The notes below the pieces were generated by a model. That model saw only the letters and a program-made list of their open reading frames with translations. It was not told where the DNA came from and searched no databases. From Clostridiales bacterium (GTDB lineage: Bacteria > Bacillota > Clostridia > Oscillospirales > Oscillospiraceae), in assembly GCA_022785125.1 (NCBI GenBank), contig JALFRA010000007.1:293162-357161 (forward strand): a stretch of DNA of 64,000 nucleotides. Reading direction: 5' to 3'. How positions within the stretch are numbered: position 1 is the stretch's first letter; each line of letters opens with the position of its first letter. Positions 8,101-15,481 of this stretch are shown piece after piece. A program made the position numbers and the translations under genes.

Positions 8101-8393
8101 TTTCGGGTCATGGCTGTCTGGCCGTTGCGGGTGTATTCGGGAGTGCGGAACACCTCAAAGGATGTGGGCTTGCCGCACTCGCCGCAGTTGAAAGTCTCAC
8201 GGGTCACGACGGCATTGGCATCCAGTTCGTTGGTGCGGTTGTTGGCAGTCAGCCAATGCTCTGCGGGATCATGGTATCCGTTCTCCTGGGCGGCAAAGGC
8301 TGTGGGCATTAAGGAAAACAGCATGACCACCGTGAGCAGTGCGGCCAGCAGACGCTTATGGCTGCAGCGCAGATGATTCGTTTTTTCTTTCAA
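5118..8393 (-). CDS. Large S-layer-homology surface protein with CxxC repeats
   Basis: A 1,091-residue secreted protein. A signal peptide (1-34, cleavage near TAFAA) is followed by an N-terminal region with scattered CxxC pairs. A very Cys-rich stretch lies at about 337-363. About eight imperfect repeats of roughly 36-40 residues (366-662) each carry a CxxCG pair, usually with a GH. Ig-like/Cna-B-like segments follow (663-875), then three C-terminal SLH domains (about 876-1070) that would anchor it to wall polysaccharide. The start is TTG at 8393 behind AAGGAGG. Surface proteins of this kind are common cargo of gut Clostridial elements; roles in adhesion or metal binding are guesses. The IS110 element lies directly upstream and may affect its promoter. 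Confidence 0.85.
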   Translation of the reverse strand: MKEKTNHLRCSHKRLLAALLTVVMLFSLMPTAFAAQENGYHDPAEHWLTANNRTNELDANAVVTRETFNCGECGKPTSFEVFRTPEYTRNGQTAMTRNVKYSNGMSADGETLGTILDGTPGVDAYYTGYHWTKAVCENCGSLNTNMGKSDYGYLKNVYWLYDCAAEFMEDLPETVTYEYADSKYHTVITKGGEYCCFCYGTNHETSSRLERHDLETDILPQPANGRFAVVDHCTLCDYQKYEYITAKSVVADYYGVVDGQPHTLTVTDLSEAGVRTQIRYGSSADACTLTSAPNYTEEGQYTVYYEITYTYDGVDMTENGVAYVWLRDTQPSEDGSCGCGCGDPDCGCQDKDCDGNCCSDKGCGENHHFILLDRTPATCLSLGYDRYLCTECGKIEKRDYVDSLGHTWQGVVVRNATCETDGKLLEICSRCGQVKVTATPKSEHDFATYTVAATCTSPGYTVRECKNCGERHIEDITPAPPHNYEAHTIPAACETGGRTIHLCEGCGSSFVTDYTEPLGHSWDEGTLITNATCTGEGVMEYRCVRCGHHRLEGDAANGHVPGDPATCTQPQLCTKCGAVIENALGHDYKGEVTASTCTEMGYTTYTCSRCGDTYKGDYTDAAGHKPGDWIIDKEPTTSSEGSKHKECETCGEKLETESIEKLYDQATTDSKGEAVVGGYLVIVTDTDTTNPVAGATVTLNKDKTLSIRLPNSRLLDYADQTTVTVLLTKDKSAVPGMFIAVTDKNANYCADTTDKAGQITIPGTTGKTNSDGSATVGWEDADGDRWTLTVKVEDYETGRPIKDADITIGKTGNITVKLPDGTDMDENNRITVTVTDNRKKPQEDVTVIVKGDLNQTAQGKTDEDGKLTVPEVAETERHGVYIYGYTDGTFGPARDMSRAEASAIFARLLAEKNGDAITTAAKTNFKDIPANAWYSGYVKYLTGYGIAVGYSDKTYRPNDPITRAEFTAMAVRFFDAYGDGNTEIMEQYQDFEDVSDGYWAAQYIKDAAIHGWIVGYGDGTFKGDDTINRAEVVTIVNRLLGREADADYIADNLRKLNTFSDMSKRHWAYYAVMEAANAHTATLGESEIWSK

Positions 8394-8479
8394 TTCGGTT
8401 GATCCTCCTTATAGATTCTGATTTTGTTTCACGCAGAATATAAATCCGTTTCTTTACTATCGCCCCCTTGTATTATAGA

Positions 8480-8706
8480 GTAGTAGTTATTAGAGCCCCT
8501 CTCCAAGGGCTGTGCTACACTGTAAGGGATGCTGTGGATTGGTGATCGCCTCCTACCACAAGATGGTTCTGGAAAGGTTCCAACCACAGCCCTTTGCAGT
8601 TTTGTTAATCAGTTAAATACCGCCAGACGGTTTATGTGGAACAAGGCTACAAAAGCAAAGTGTTCTGTGGAACAGCATCACAAATTTACCGTTGGAGGTA
8701 CTGGTT
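8480..8706 (+). ncRNA. Candidate IS110 bridge RNA (left-end non-coding RNA)
   Basis: The leader before the recombinase folds in a modular way. Stem-loop 1 pairs AGCCC (8494-8498) with GGGCT (8507-8511). Stem-loop 2 spans 8524-8595: AAGGG, GCTGTGG and TTGG pair with CCAA, CCACAGC and CCCTT around a 37-nt loop, 8543-8579. A weaker third hairpin pairs GAACA (from about 8639) with TGTTC near 8668. A 5' stem-loop plus two large-loop hairpins upstream of the recombinase is the layout of known IS110 bridge RNAs. The fold was made by eye; guide sequences were not matched to flanks. Confidence 0.5.
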
Positions 8707-9885
8707 ATGGTCGTTTCCGTTGGTATCGATGTGGCAAAGGACAAGCACGACTGCTTTATTCAGAATTCTGAGGGCGAAGTCCTGGCGGATGTGTTCACCA
8801 TCTCTAACAATATGGATGGCTTTCATACGCTGTTGGAGAAGATTCAGGCCTGTATCGCACCTCAGGACAAAATAAGAGTAGGGCTTGAGGCAACCGGACA
8901 TTACAGCTACAATCTGCTGGGGTTTCTTTTGGACAATGGTCTGGCCACCTATGTCTTGAATCCCTTACGCACAAACCTCTACCGGAAAAGTCTCAGCCTC
9001 AGAAAGACCAAAACCGACCGTGTGGATGCACGAACAATTGCGGCTATGCTGTTATCCGATGCAGGCCTCAAACCCTACACGAATACAGCATACCACAACG
9101 AAGAACTAAAGTCACTCACCAGATATCGTTTTGACAAAGTAAAAGAGCGCGCCAAGCTGAAAAGCTCGGTTTCCAGACTGGTCTGCATCCTGTTTCCTGA
9201 GTTGGAGAAACTGGTTCCAACGCTCCACATGGCCTCTGTCTATGCCCTGCTGGAGGAGTTTCCGGGAGCCAAACAGGTTGCCCGAGCACACCTGACAAGC
9301 CTCAAATCTCTTTTGGAGAAGGCCTCTAAGGGCCGTTACAAGCGAGATATGGCATTGTCAATTCGGGATGCTGCACGAATGTCCATTGGTTCCAGAATGC
9401 CTGCCAAATCTCTGGAATTGCAGCATACCATCCGGCTTATTCGGGAACTGGATGCTGAAATCCATGAAATTGAAGCTGAGATTGAGACCATGATGGACGA
9501 GATCCGGTCTCCCATCATGACCATCCCCGGCATTGGCTACCGCATGGGCGCCATGATCCTGGCTGAAGCGGGGGATCTGTCACGCTTTGACTCTCCGGAC
9601 AAGCTACTGGCTTATGCTGGTATGTCACCGTCTACTTACCAGTCCGGACAATTGAATAACTGTTACCCGCACATGGAGAAACGGGGCTCCAGATATCTGC
9701 GTTACGCACTTTTCAACGCCACCAAGTATGTCTGCCTTTGGGACCCAACCTTTTCCGCTTATCTCGCAAAGAAACGGGCAGAGGGCAAGCACTACAATGT
9801 GGCCATCTCCCACGCAGCCAAGAAGTTGGTGCGGCTTATCTTCGCCATGGAGAAATCCAGGCAGCCCTATCGCTCAGCGGCTTGA
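8707..9885 (+). CDS. IS110-family transposase (DEDD recombinase)
   Basis: A 392-residue recombinase starting MVVSVGIDVAKDKHDCFI, with ATG at 8707 behind GGAGG. The RuvC-like DEDD domain shows GIDVAKDKHD, GLEATGHY and KTKTDRVDARTIA. The C-terminal Transposase_20 domain has the IPGIGYRMGAMILAEAGD helix-hairpin-helix segment and the AGMSPSTYQSG segment that carries the catalytic serine region. The gene appears complete and of normal length. The 15 bp before this start stay open in frame but lack a better ribosome-binding site. Confidence 0.95.
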   Translation: MVVSVGIDVAKDKHDCFIQNSEGEVLADVFTISNNMDGFHTLLEKIQACIAPQDKIRVGLEATGHYSYNLLGFLLDNGLATYVLNPLRTNLYRKSLSLRKTKTDRVDARTIAAMLLSDAGLKPYTNTAYHNEELKSLTRYRFDKVKERAKLKSSVSRLVCILFPELEKLVPTLHMASVYALLEEFPGAKQVARAHLTSLKSLLEKASKGRYKRDMALSIRDAARMSIGSRMPAKSLELQHTIRLIRELDAEIHEIEAEIETMMDEIRSPIMTIPGIGYRMGAMILAEAGDLSRFDSPDKLLAYAGMSPSTYQSGQLNNCYPHMEKRGSRYLRYALFNATKYVCLWDPTFSAYLAKKRAEGKHYNVAISHAAKKLVRLIFAMEKSRQPYRSAA

Positions 9886-9980
9886 GCCATCTATTTGAAT
9901 AGACAGCGGGGGTCTGATAAGACCTCAGCTTTGCTATACCCTTTTTTGAACCATCTGCCTGTGAGCACTTCCACTCATTT

Positions 9981-10892
9981 TCAGGGTTGACTTTTAATAG
10001 TTAATCTTTCCGGATTTCGTGTTCTCTTTTGCAGATATTCATTCCAGTCCTTACTTTGGGGCGGAAGCTGCCGGGATACGGTGAAGCCCTTGGCCGAATA
10101 GGTTTCCTGCATTTGTTTTGCAGCCGCCTGACCCCAGCGGTCATTGTCCAGACACAGTTCGATATGCCGGAGCCGGGGATGATCCCGCAGATATGTTGCC
10201 AGCGCACCGTCATGGAGACAGCAAAGCGCCACCGCGTTTCCACGCAGATTGCGGTGCAGTGTGCAGTAGCTCATCAGGTCAATGGGGGCTTCAAATACGA
10301 ACACCGTATCGCTGTCGGAAGAGTATGGCAGGCGGAACCCGATGGACTTGTCGCTGCCGGGGACGTCACCCTTGAAGCTGCCGCCCTGGTCATAGGTCCC
10401 GCGCTGGTTGGCGAAGACGGCTTTGCCGGTTTCGTCATAGCCCACGAACACGCAGTTGTGGTGCTGAGCATCCTCATACAGCAGACCACTGGCGATGAAT
10501 GACCGAATGACCTGGGATGCAATGCCGCGCTTACGCAGGTAGGCAAAGACGCGGCGTTGATCCCCATGGGCCTCTGGCAGTTTGAAGGGCTTGGGCAGTT
10601 CTTCGCTGACGGTGGAGAGCCGGTGCTCCGGCTGCGTTGCGGGAGCGTCCCGTATGCGGCCATGGAAGCCCAGCAGATACTCAACCGCCTCCGGGAAACT
10701 CTTTCCACAGAAATGCTGAAGGAAAGTAATGGCGTCCCCGCCGACCTTCTCGGAATAGCGGTACCAGGTGCGGCGGTTTTTAATGCGCAGGCTGTCCATC
10801 TCTTTGGTAGTGTGATAGCGCCCGATCCGTATCACCTGGTAGCCAAGGGCTGACAGCAGGTCCGGCAGGTCTGTGCCGCGGGCGATCTCCAT
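9981..10892 (-). CDS. DUF3991/TOPRIM primase-like protein
   Basis: A 303-residue protein. The N-terminal DUF3991-type half includes RYSEKVGGDAITFLQHF, reminiscent of the DnaG/CHC2 family zinc-less segment. The TOPRIM-like half has VFVFEAPIDLMSY (acidic Glu) and IELCLDNDRWGQAAA (DxD). Such proteins are widespread on conjugative elements and are thought to act in priming or processing of transferred DNA. The frame stays open for 16 codons before ATG 10892 (RAEPAGNRFSEQE) and a GAGGTGAG site lies there. The natural start may therefore be a rare codon further upstream. The extreme C-terminus (LTIKSQP) may be supplied by the adjacent IS110 end. Confidence 0.8.
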   Translation of the reverse strand: MEIARGTDLPDLLSALGYQVIRIGRYHTTKEMDSLRIKNRRTWYRYSEKVGGDAITFLQHFCGKSFPEAVEYLLGFHGRIRDAPATQPEHRLSTVSEELPKPFKLPEAHGDQRRVFAYLRKRGIASQVIRSFIASGLLYEDAQHHNCVFVGYDETGKAVFANQRGTYDQGGSFKGDVPGSDKSIGFRLPYSSDSDTVFVFEAPIDLMSYCTLHRNLRGNAVALCCLHDGALATYLRDHPRLRHIELCLDNDRWGQAAAKQMQETYSAKGFTVSRQLPPQSKDWNEYLQKRTRNPERLTIKSQP

Positions 10893-11021
10893 TTCCTGTT
10901 CGGAGAAACGGTTTCCGGCGGGTTCTGCTCGGATGATTACTCACCTCGATTCTCAAAGGGAAAGACTTGCCCGCGGCATCCGCTCAAGGATGCCGCGGGC
11001 AACAGGTGTGATATGGATTTG

Positions 11022-11402
11022 TTATGCGGGTTCGGATTCTGCAGAGTCAGCCTCGGTGGAAGTGTCCTCTGCCGTTTCTGCAGCTTCCTCTGCCTGCAGT
11101 TCTGACTGCTGCAGAGCTTCTTCGATGAGCCCTAGGACGAAGTCCCGCTGGGTCAGCTTTTTGCCGGTGCGGGCGCTCTCGCGGGCCAGGTGCGCTTTGA
11201 TGCGCTGGAAAAGTTCCTTGTCAATTTGGAATGCCAGTGTTCTCGTCTGTGCCATGGTTTTGTTCCCTCCGTTGTTGTAATACGCTGTGAGCAGCTCTGT
11301 CATGTATTCGCCCAGCGATTGGTTTGCCGCAATACGTTCTGCCGTCACCCTGGCATGCAGGGATTCCGGGATAGGCGCTGTCAGGCTTTTTGTCCGTTCC
11401 AT
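11022..11402 (-). CDS. Tandem ribbon-helix-helix-like DNA-binding protein
   Basis: A 126-residue protein starting MERTKSLTAPIPESLHAR, with ATG behind AGGAGG. Two RHH-like units are visible. The first (residues 1-40) has strand SLTAPIP and helices to LLTAYY. The second (about 50-95) has TRTLAFQIDKELFQRIKAHL and KLTQRDFVLGLIEEAL. An acidic tail follows, rich in Glu and Ala. RHH proteins on mobile elements usually regulate or accompany mobilisation genes. The gene lies between the helicase and the primase-like gene on the same strand. Confidence 0.7.
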   Translation of the reverse strand: MERTKSLTAPIPESLHARVTAERIAANQSLGEYMTELLTAYYNNGGNKTMAQTRTLAFQIDKELFQRIKAHLARESARTGKKLTQRDFVLGLIEEALQQSELQAEEAAETAEDTSTEADSAESEPA

Positions 11403-11513
11403 CTGTGTTTCCTCCTTTTCCGGCTTGCAACGCAAGTATAGCCGGAAAGCCGGGTCAAAGCTATTACCAATACCACCAAGGAATCATGGACAAAGCAAGC
11501 AAATGCAATAGTT

Positions 11514-13463
11514 TTAGAGGTTTTCATGTGAAGTGCCGCCGAAGTAGGCGGTATCCTTTTTGGCACGATAGAATCTGGCGGTTTCCCGCAGGCTGGAAGT
11601 CACCGGCATGTCCGGCAGCGCCTCCCGCATGGCTTCAAAATACCGATGGCCACGGGCGGAACGGGAGTCCAGCACCGCCACGACACAGGTGTCACTCTCT
11701 GTGCGGATGGCCCTGCCAAAGCCCTGCTTCAGCTTGATCTGCATCTCCGGAACGACCACTGCCTGGATGAAGGCACGGAGGGTGGGATAGTTTTCCCGCT
11801 CTTTTTCTTTTACAGCGTCCGGGTATGCAAACGGCAGCCTGGGGATGATAAGCATGGACACGCAGTCGCCGGGGAAGTCCATTCCCTCCCACGCCGCGCC
11901 CGTGGCCAAGAGAATGCTGCCGGGAGCGGCACGGAATTCCGTCAGGATTTGGGACGGGTTGCGGCCCATGGTGAACACGGGATGCGGCAGCTCCATTTCC
12001 CGCAGGCGCTCCTTCACAGCGGACATGGCGATATATGAGGTGAACAGCACCAGTGTATGTCCGTGGGAGGCTTTTACAAGGTCGCTGATCTGCACCGTCA
12101 GTTCGTCGTAGTAGTCCACCACGTTGTTCTCACCAAACTTCGGCGGAGCGGGCGGCAGGTACAAAAGACAGTTTTCCCGGTAATCAAAGGGGGACGGGGA
12201 CACCGATTCCACCACGCGGTGGTTTGCAGACAGCCCGGTGGCGGAACGAAAACGCCCGAAATCCTGCCCGACAGACAGTGTCCCGGAGGTCAGGATCATG
12301 GGCTGCTCCACACACCACAGCGTTTGCCGGAGCTGCGTGGTCAGGTCGGAAACCGTTCCGCACAGCATGGAACCGCCCTTTTCCCGGTCTGTGGCATAGA
12401 AGATCATGTCCTGGTTTCCCGCACAAAAGAGAGAAACGGCGGCGGAGACCGTCATCAGGTAGCGCCATGTTTCCCATGTCAGGAGCCGGTTCAGCTGCTG
12501 GTGGATCACCGTCAGGATATGGTGGGGGGATTCCAGCAGTGTCCGGTACGCTTCAAAATCTTCTCCTTCTTCCACGGGGGTGGACAATTTGTCCAGCAGG
12601 GGCTGGACGGAGTCTGTCAGGAGTTCCGCGGCCAGAACGAAGCGCTCGGTCCGAAGCCGGCGGACCAGGTCGGTGAGATCGTCTGCCGCCAGCGTCACGC
12701 CGAACATCTGCCGGGCTGTTTCCGGCAGCTTGTGGGCTTCATCGATGATGTACACGGCGCTGTCTCGCAGGATAGGCCGCTTCTGCTGGCTGCGATGGAT
12801 CATATCCGCCAGCAGCAGGTTGTGGTTGCAGATCTGGATCGTGTACTGCCCGTTCCGGCATTCCTCCAGAAAGCGGCGGTACCGGCAGTCCTCCTTCCCG
12901 CAGGCACAGTGCTGGGGAACGCAAACACGCTCCCGGTCATAACCGCTCATCCCGGACAGCTTGTCCAGATCCAGGACCTGCTTGGCGGAGAGAAGGGCAT
13001 GCCTCGCTTTGGGATTCTTGTTGCTCAGCGTCACTTGACGGATACGTCGGTCCAGCCGCATGTCGCAGGCATAGTGGGATTTTCCTTTGCGGATGACCGC
13101 CTGAATTGGGCGGTCGATTAGTCCATGGGTCAGCAGCACGGAAGACAGAAACGGCAGGTACTCGTTCTGGATCGCATTCTGCAATGCGATGCTGGAGGTG
13201 GATATCAGGACAGGGCGGTGGGTATCTCCCTCCGCAGCCCGGTACTTCTCCAGCATAATACCGGCGACCAGGTAGGAAAAGGTCTTACCGATGCCGGTTC
13301 CTGCGTCGCACAGGGCAATGCTGCCGTCCAGCATGGCGTCCAGCATACTGTGGCACAGCCGGATCTGCTCCGGACGCTGTGCCATGCCGTTTTGAGGAAG
13401 CAATTCCCGGAAAATACACTCGATCTCATCATGGGCTTGCTGTTTGGTAAATAAGACGTTCAT
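11514..13463 (-). CDS. DinG/Rad3-like DNA helicase
   Basis: A 649-residue superfamily 2 helicase. Walker A DAGTGIGKT lies near residues 53-61, four cysteines compatible with an iron-sulfur cluster near 133, 181, 186/188 and 193, and the DEAH box IIDEAHK near 240. A C-terminal helicase half contains GAAWEGMDFPGD and QGFGRAIRTESD (motif VI arginine). These enzymes unwind DNA from 5' to 3'. I chose ATG 13463, which is 11 nt after GAGG, over an in-frame TTG at 13472 that lies too close to it. It probably serves element replication or transfer. Confidence 0.88.
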   Translation of the reverse strand: MNVLFTKQQAHDEIECIFRELLPQNGMAQRPEQIRLCHSMLDAMLDGSIALCDAGTGIGKTFSYLVAGIMLEKYRAAEGDTHRPVLISTSSIALQNAIQNEYLPFLSSVLLTHGLIDRPIQAVIRKGKSHYACDMRLDRRIRQVTLSNKNPKARHALLSAKQVLDLDKLSGMSGYDRERVCVPQHCACGKEDCRYRRFLEECRNGQYTIQICNHNLLLADMIHRSQQKRPILRDSAVYIIDEAHKLPETARQMFGVTLAADDLTDLVRRLRTERFVLAAELLTDSVQPLLDKLSTPVEEGEDFEAYRTLLESPHHILTVIHQQLNRLLTWETWRYLMTVSAAVSLFCAGNQDMIFYATDREKGGSMLCGTVSDLTTQLRQTLWCVEQPMILTSGTLSVGQDFGRFRSATGLSANHRVVESVSPSPFDYRENCLLYLPPAPPKFGENNVVDYYDELTVQISDLVKASHGHTLVLFTSYIAMSAVKERLREMELPHPVFTMGRNPSQILTEFRAAPGSILLATGAAWEGMDFPGDCVSMLIIPRLPFAYPDAVKEKERENYPTLRAFIQAVVVPEMQIKLKQGFGRAIRTESDTCVVAVLDSRSARGHRYFEAMREALPDMPVTSSLRETARFYRAKKDTAYFGGTSHENL

Positions 13464-13874
13464 ATTGATCAAATCCTCGTATATTTCTTTTTCGTCAGTT
13501 TCTCATCGCATTTGCAGCTCGCCCCCCGATGAGTCGGGAACAATACGGACAGGTTTCCGGCAGAAACCTCACGGGCATGTTTTCGGGATCTCTACTGCTT
13601 TCAATCCCGAAGCAGCACCGCCTGTCTTACGCGCAGGCCAAAGCATGGTGTGTCATTATGGGAACAGCCCTCACGCACATTCGGCCTGCCAAAGCCAGAC
13701 ACAGGCTGAATCGCTCTCCGCCGACAAAAACTCTGCCGTCGGGTCGTGGCGCGCACTGTGGGGTGAGGAACGGTTCGGTGTGATCCGTATTGCTGGTATG
13801 AAATTCTCAAGGAACAGCGGAGGGGTGATTTTCCCCTTCGCTGTCCTCCCGAAAAAGTGGTGGGGTGAATACCC
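13464..13874. other. Structured 411-bp intergenic region without a convincing gene
   Basis: Between the helicase start and the sigma-like gene stop I see no well-supported coding region. On the minus strand there is a possible 27-codon frame (13495-13578) containing CPYC, but its ribosome-binding site is poor. Several hairpins can be drawn. CGGGAT pairs with ATCCCG near 13590-13620. A strong one at 13810-13846 has AGGAACAGCG against CGCTGTCCT, with an inner AGGGG/CCCCT. The left member of a 32-bp inverted repeat pair ends the region (13845-13876). It could be a transfer origin, an untranslated leader or a structured RNA. Confidence 0.5.
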
Positions 13875-13876
13875 TT
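13845..13876. repeat. Inverted repeat, left member
   Basis: Reading the minus strand, this 32-bp segment matches the plus strand of 15983-16014 at 26 of 32 positions. Both include the 13-bp run AGGGTATTCACCC and the end GGGAGG. The pair brackets the sigma-like, Cys4, ImmA and XRE genes. It overlaps the last codons of the sigma-like gene by 2 bp. Confidence 0.8.
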
Positions 13877-14369
13877 AATCCGAAAATTTTTCAAAAAACT
13901 TTTTCATGTCCCGCAGAATGCGATCCCGGCGCTTGATCACGGCATGCTGGGTGACGCCGATGCGCCCGGCATACGCTCTGGTGGACACATGGTCATAGAA
14001 CAGGGCGGTGATGAGCTGCCGGTCCTCGTCTTTCAGAGAAATGAGCGCGCCCAGCAGCATGTCTGCCATCTTTTCTGTTTCCTCGGCATCCTCGGTTTTC
14101 AGAAAGCTGTCCTCGGCGCTGGGGGTGGCGTCCGCACCCACATAGTCGAGTTGAACGCCGTCCTCCTTCATCTGATCCAGGGAGAGAAGTTTTCCGGTGG
14201 GAGCGTCCTCCATCAGATAACGCTCCCGTCTGTCCATTTGGGAGTAGTCCAGATACACTTCCTCTGTGACCTCCACGTCCACACCGTCCACGGTGATGAT
14301 ATTGGCGATGACCTCGCCGTTTTCGTTTTTGATCCGTCTGTAATTGCGGCTTTCCTGCCATTTTTCCAT
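13875..14369 (-). CDS. Sigma-70 region-4-like regulator
   Basis: A 164-residue protein. The C-terminal part (about 100-160) looks like sigma region 4: SLKDEDRQLITALFYDHVSTRAYAGRIGVTQHAVIKRR carries a helix-turn-helix (split here: TRAYAGRIGVTQHAVIKRR). The N-terminal 100 residues are acidic and lack sigma region 2, so it is not a complete sigma factor. Related short sigma-like proteins regulate conjugation modules on Clostridial elements. A hairpin (CTCAGATT with AATCTGAG, 14385-14410) lies in its leader before the GGAG site. Confidence 0.7.
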   Translation of the reverse strand: MEKWQESRNYRRIKNENGEVIANIITVDGVDVEVTEEVYLDYSQMDRRERYLMEDAPTGKLLSLDQMKEDGVQLDYVGADATPSAEDSFLKTEDAEETEKMADMLLGALISLKDEDRQLITALFYDHVSTRAYAGRIGVTQHAVIKRRDRILRDMKKFFEKFSD

Positions 14370-14493
14370 GCTGTGATCTCCAATCTCAGATTTTTGTGGG
14401 GGAATCTGAGGTCGGGATCACGGGTATTTCGCTATGTAGGGCTGCCAGGTATCGCGCATTCTTTGCCTTTCCGCCCTTTAGCCGCAGAAAGGC

Positions 14494-14541
14494 ACAAAAA
14501 AAGAGCCCTACAGTGCAGCTAAAAAGCTACCTGTAAGGCTC
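14494..14541 (-). terminator. Rho-independent terminator after the Cys4 gene
   Basis: GAGCCTTACAG pairs with CTGTAGGGCTC (14503-14541, one mismatch) with an inner AGCT/AGCT stem. In the minus direction the stem is followed directly by TTTTTTTG. It lies 64 bp after the Cys4 gene stop and separates that transcript from the sigma-like gene. Confidence 0.8.
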
Positions 14542-14604
14542 CGAACGCGATGCTCCCGCAGCTACGGCGGGCGGTTGGTGCGCTTGACGAGGTGATCTGT
14601 CAAT

Positions 14605-14805
14605 TTATCTGGATTCACTTGTCTGGAATGCGATGCCGATCTGCATTCCGCATTTGGGGCATTTGGAGAAAAGCTCCGCTTTCTCGGCCTGGTCCGGTCC
14701 GTAGAGCTGGAGGCGGGATGTATCTGTGCCGTCCGCGGCGTCGATCACCCGTCCTTTTCCGCATACGGGACAATGGATCGCGTGTGTCTTTCGTTTCATT
14801 CTCAT
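14605..14805 (-). CDS. Small Cys4 zinc-ribbon protein
   Basis: A 66-residue protein with two metal-binding pairs, CPVC (12-15) and CPKC (49-52), giving a zinc-ribbon layout. It is basic at the N-terminus (MRMKRKTHAIH). ATG 14805 follows AGGAG closely. Similar one-ribbon proteins are frequent on conjugative elements and their role is unknown. An 18-bp motif (14829-14846), also found at the XRE promoter, sits 24 bp upstream of the start. It is therefore likely to be a target of the XRE repressor. Confidence 0.7.
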   Translation of the reverse strand: MRMKRKTHAIHCPVCGKGRVIDAADGTDTSRLQLYGPDQAEKAELFSKCPKCGMQIGIAFQTSESR

Positions 14806-14828
14806 AGCGCTCCTTTCCGTGGCAGGGT

Positions 14829-14846
14829 GTTCTCTTTTTAGTGAAC
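14829..14846. promoter_or_regulatory. Operator-like motif, copy 1 (upstream of Cys4 gene)
   Basis: GTTCTCTTTTTAGTGAAC, an interrupted palindrome with GTTC/GAAC ends, occurs here and, with one base changed, at 15871-15888 in the XRE leader. Two copies placed before the only divergently controllable genes of the switch suggest binding by the XRE protein. Confidence 0.65.
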
Positions 14847-14862
14847 ACTATGGCAAAATTTT

Positions 14863-15465
14863 TTAGATGAGGTGATGGTTCTGGAGACGGATACGCATAG
14901 CCTGACGGGAGACCTGGAAAACCTCGGCCATATCCCGGACAAGGGCCTGGTCATCCCGACCGCTGCGGAGCTGGTAGAAGCAGCGCTTGACCATGGCAAT
15001 GGGCATCAGGAGAGCGGAGCCCAGCATGTTGGCCTGGATCTCCATGTCAGTTTCCCGAATGGCAGGCCGAAGTGCGGCACTCTCGCCGGTGCCGGTATAC
15101 AGTCCCTTATGTAAGATCCAGTGGGCAAGCTCATGGGCTTCGGTAAAACGCAGGCGGCCGGTGCTGGCTTCTTCCTCACACAGTGACGCGTCGATGAGGA
15201 TGGTGCCGGCTTTCACTGGGAAAAGGGTATACTCCATCCGTTCCATATCGTAGACGGCCTCCAGGCCGGTGTCAAAAATGGTCTGGCCGAGGATACGGCC
15301 ATTTTTCCGAATGTACTGAAACTCCATGATCAGCCCATGCCATTCGATGATGTTTTCTATGGGGATCGCGCAGGGCTTACCTGTATACAGCCGGTCATCG
15401 AACGCATTCTGTACACGGCGGGCGATATTCTCCATAGTCTGTTCGCTGTAGTAGGTTTTCGGCAT
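14863..15465 (-). CDS. immA: ImmA/IrrE-family metallopeptidase
   Basis: A 200-residue protein with the zinc-protease motif HELAH in FTEAHELAHWILH near residue 110. This is the hallmark of ImmA/IrrE anti-repressor proteases. In ICEBs1 and similar elements ImmA cleaves the XRE repressor ImmR and so induces excision. Here the gene follows an XRE gene by 16 bp on the same strand, the same arrangement. A PIAMVKRCFYQLR segment near the C-terminus fits the helical tail of the family. Confidence 0.88.
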   Translation of the reverse strand: MPKTYYSEQTMENIARRVQNAFDDRLYTGKPCAIPIENIIEWHGLIMEFQYIRKNGRILGQTIFDTGLEAVYDMERMEYTLFPVKAGTILIDASLCEEEASTGRLRFTEAHELAHWILHKGLYTGTGESAALRPAIRETDMEIQANMLGSALLMPIAMVKRCFYQLRSGRDDQALVRDMAEVFQVSRQAMRIRLQNHHLI

Positions 15466-15481
15466 TGGCTGGCCTCCGAAT

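Larger units (their letters stand above)
8462..10000 (+). mobile_element. IS110-family insertion sequence (ends approximate)
   Basis: The IS110-type recombinase gene (8707-9885) is flanked by about 240 bp of structured non-coding DNA on its left and about 110 bp on its right, and runs opposite to the surrounding element genes. No terminal inverted repeats or target duplications are visible, as usual for IS110. The limits given are estimates. TTGACT at 9987-9992 could be the -35 box and TATTAT at 8471-8476 the -10 box of a junction promoter formed when the ends are joined as a circle. With the limits used here their spacing would be 17 bp, though the limits were chosen partly with this in mind. 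Confidence 0.6.

Noticed and set aside
5157..8312. Very long open frame (about 1,050 codons) on the plus strand
   Set aside because: It is the antisense of the SLH surface-protein gene. It has no ribosome-binding site, and its Gly/Val/Ala/His-rich composition reflects the GC-rich repeats.
13601..13894. Minus-strand frame of 97 codons after the sigma-like gene
   Set aside because: It starts inside the sigma-like gene, its composition is Arg-rich, no start site fits, and it runs through a strong hairpin.
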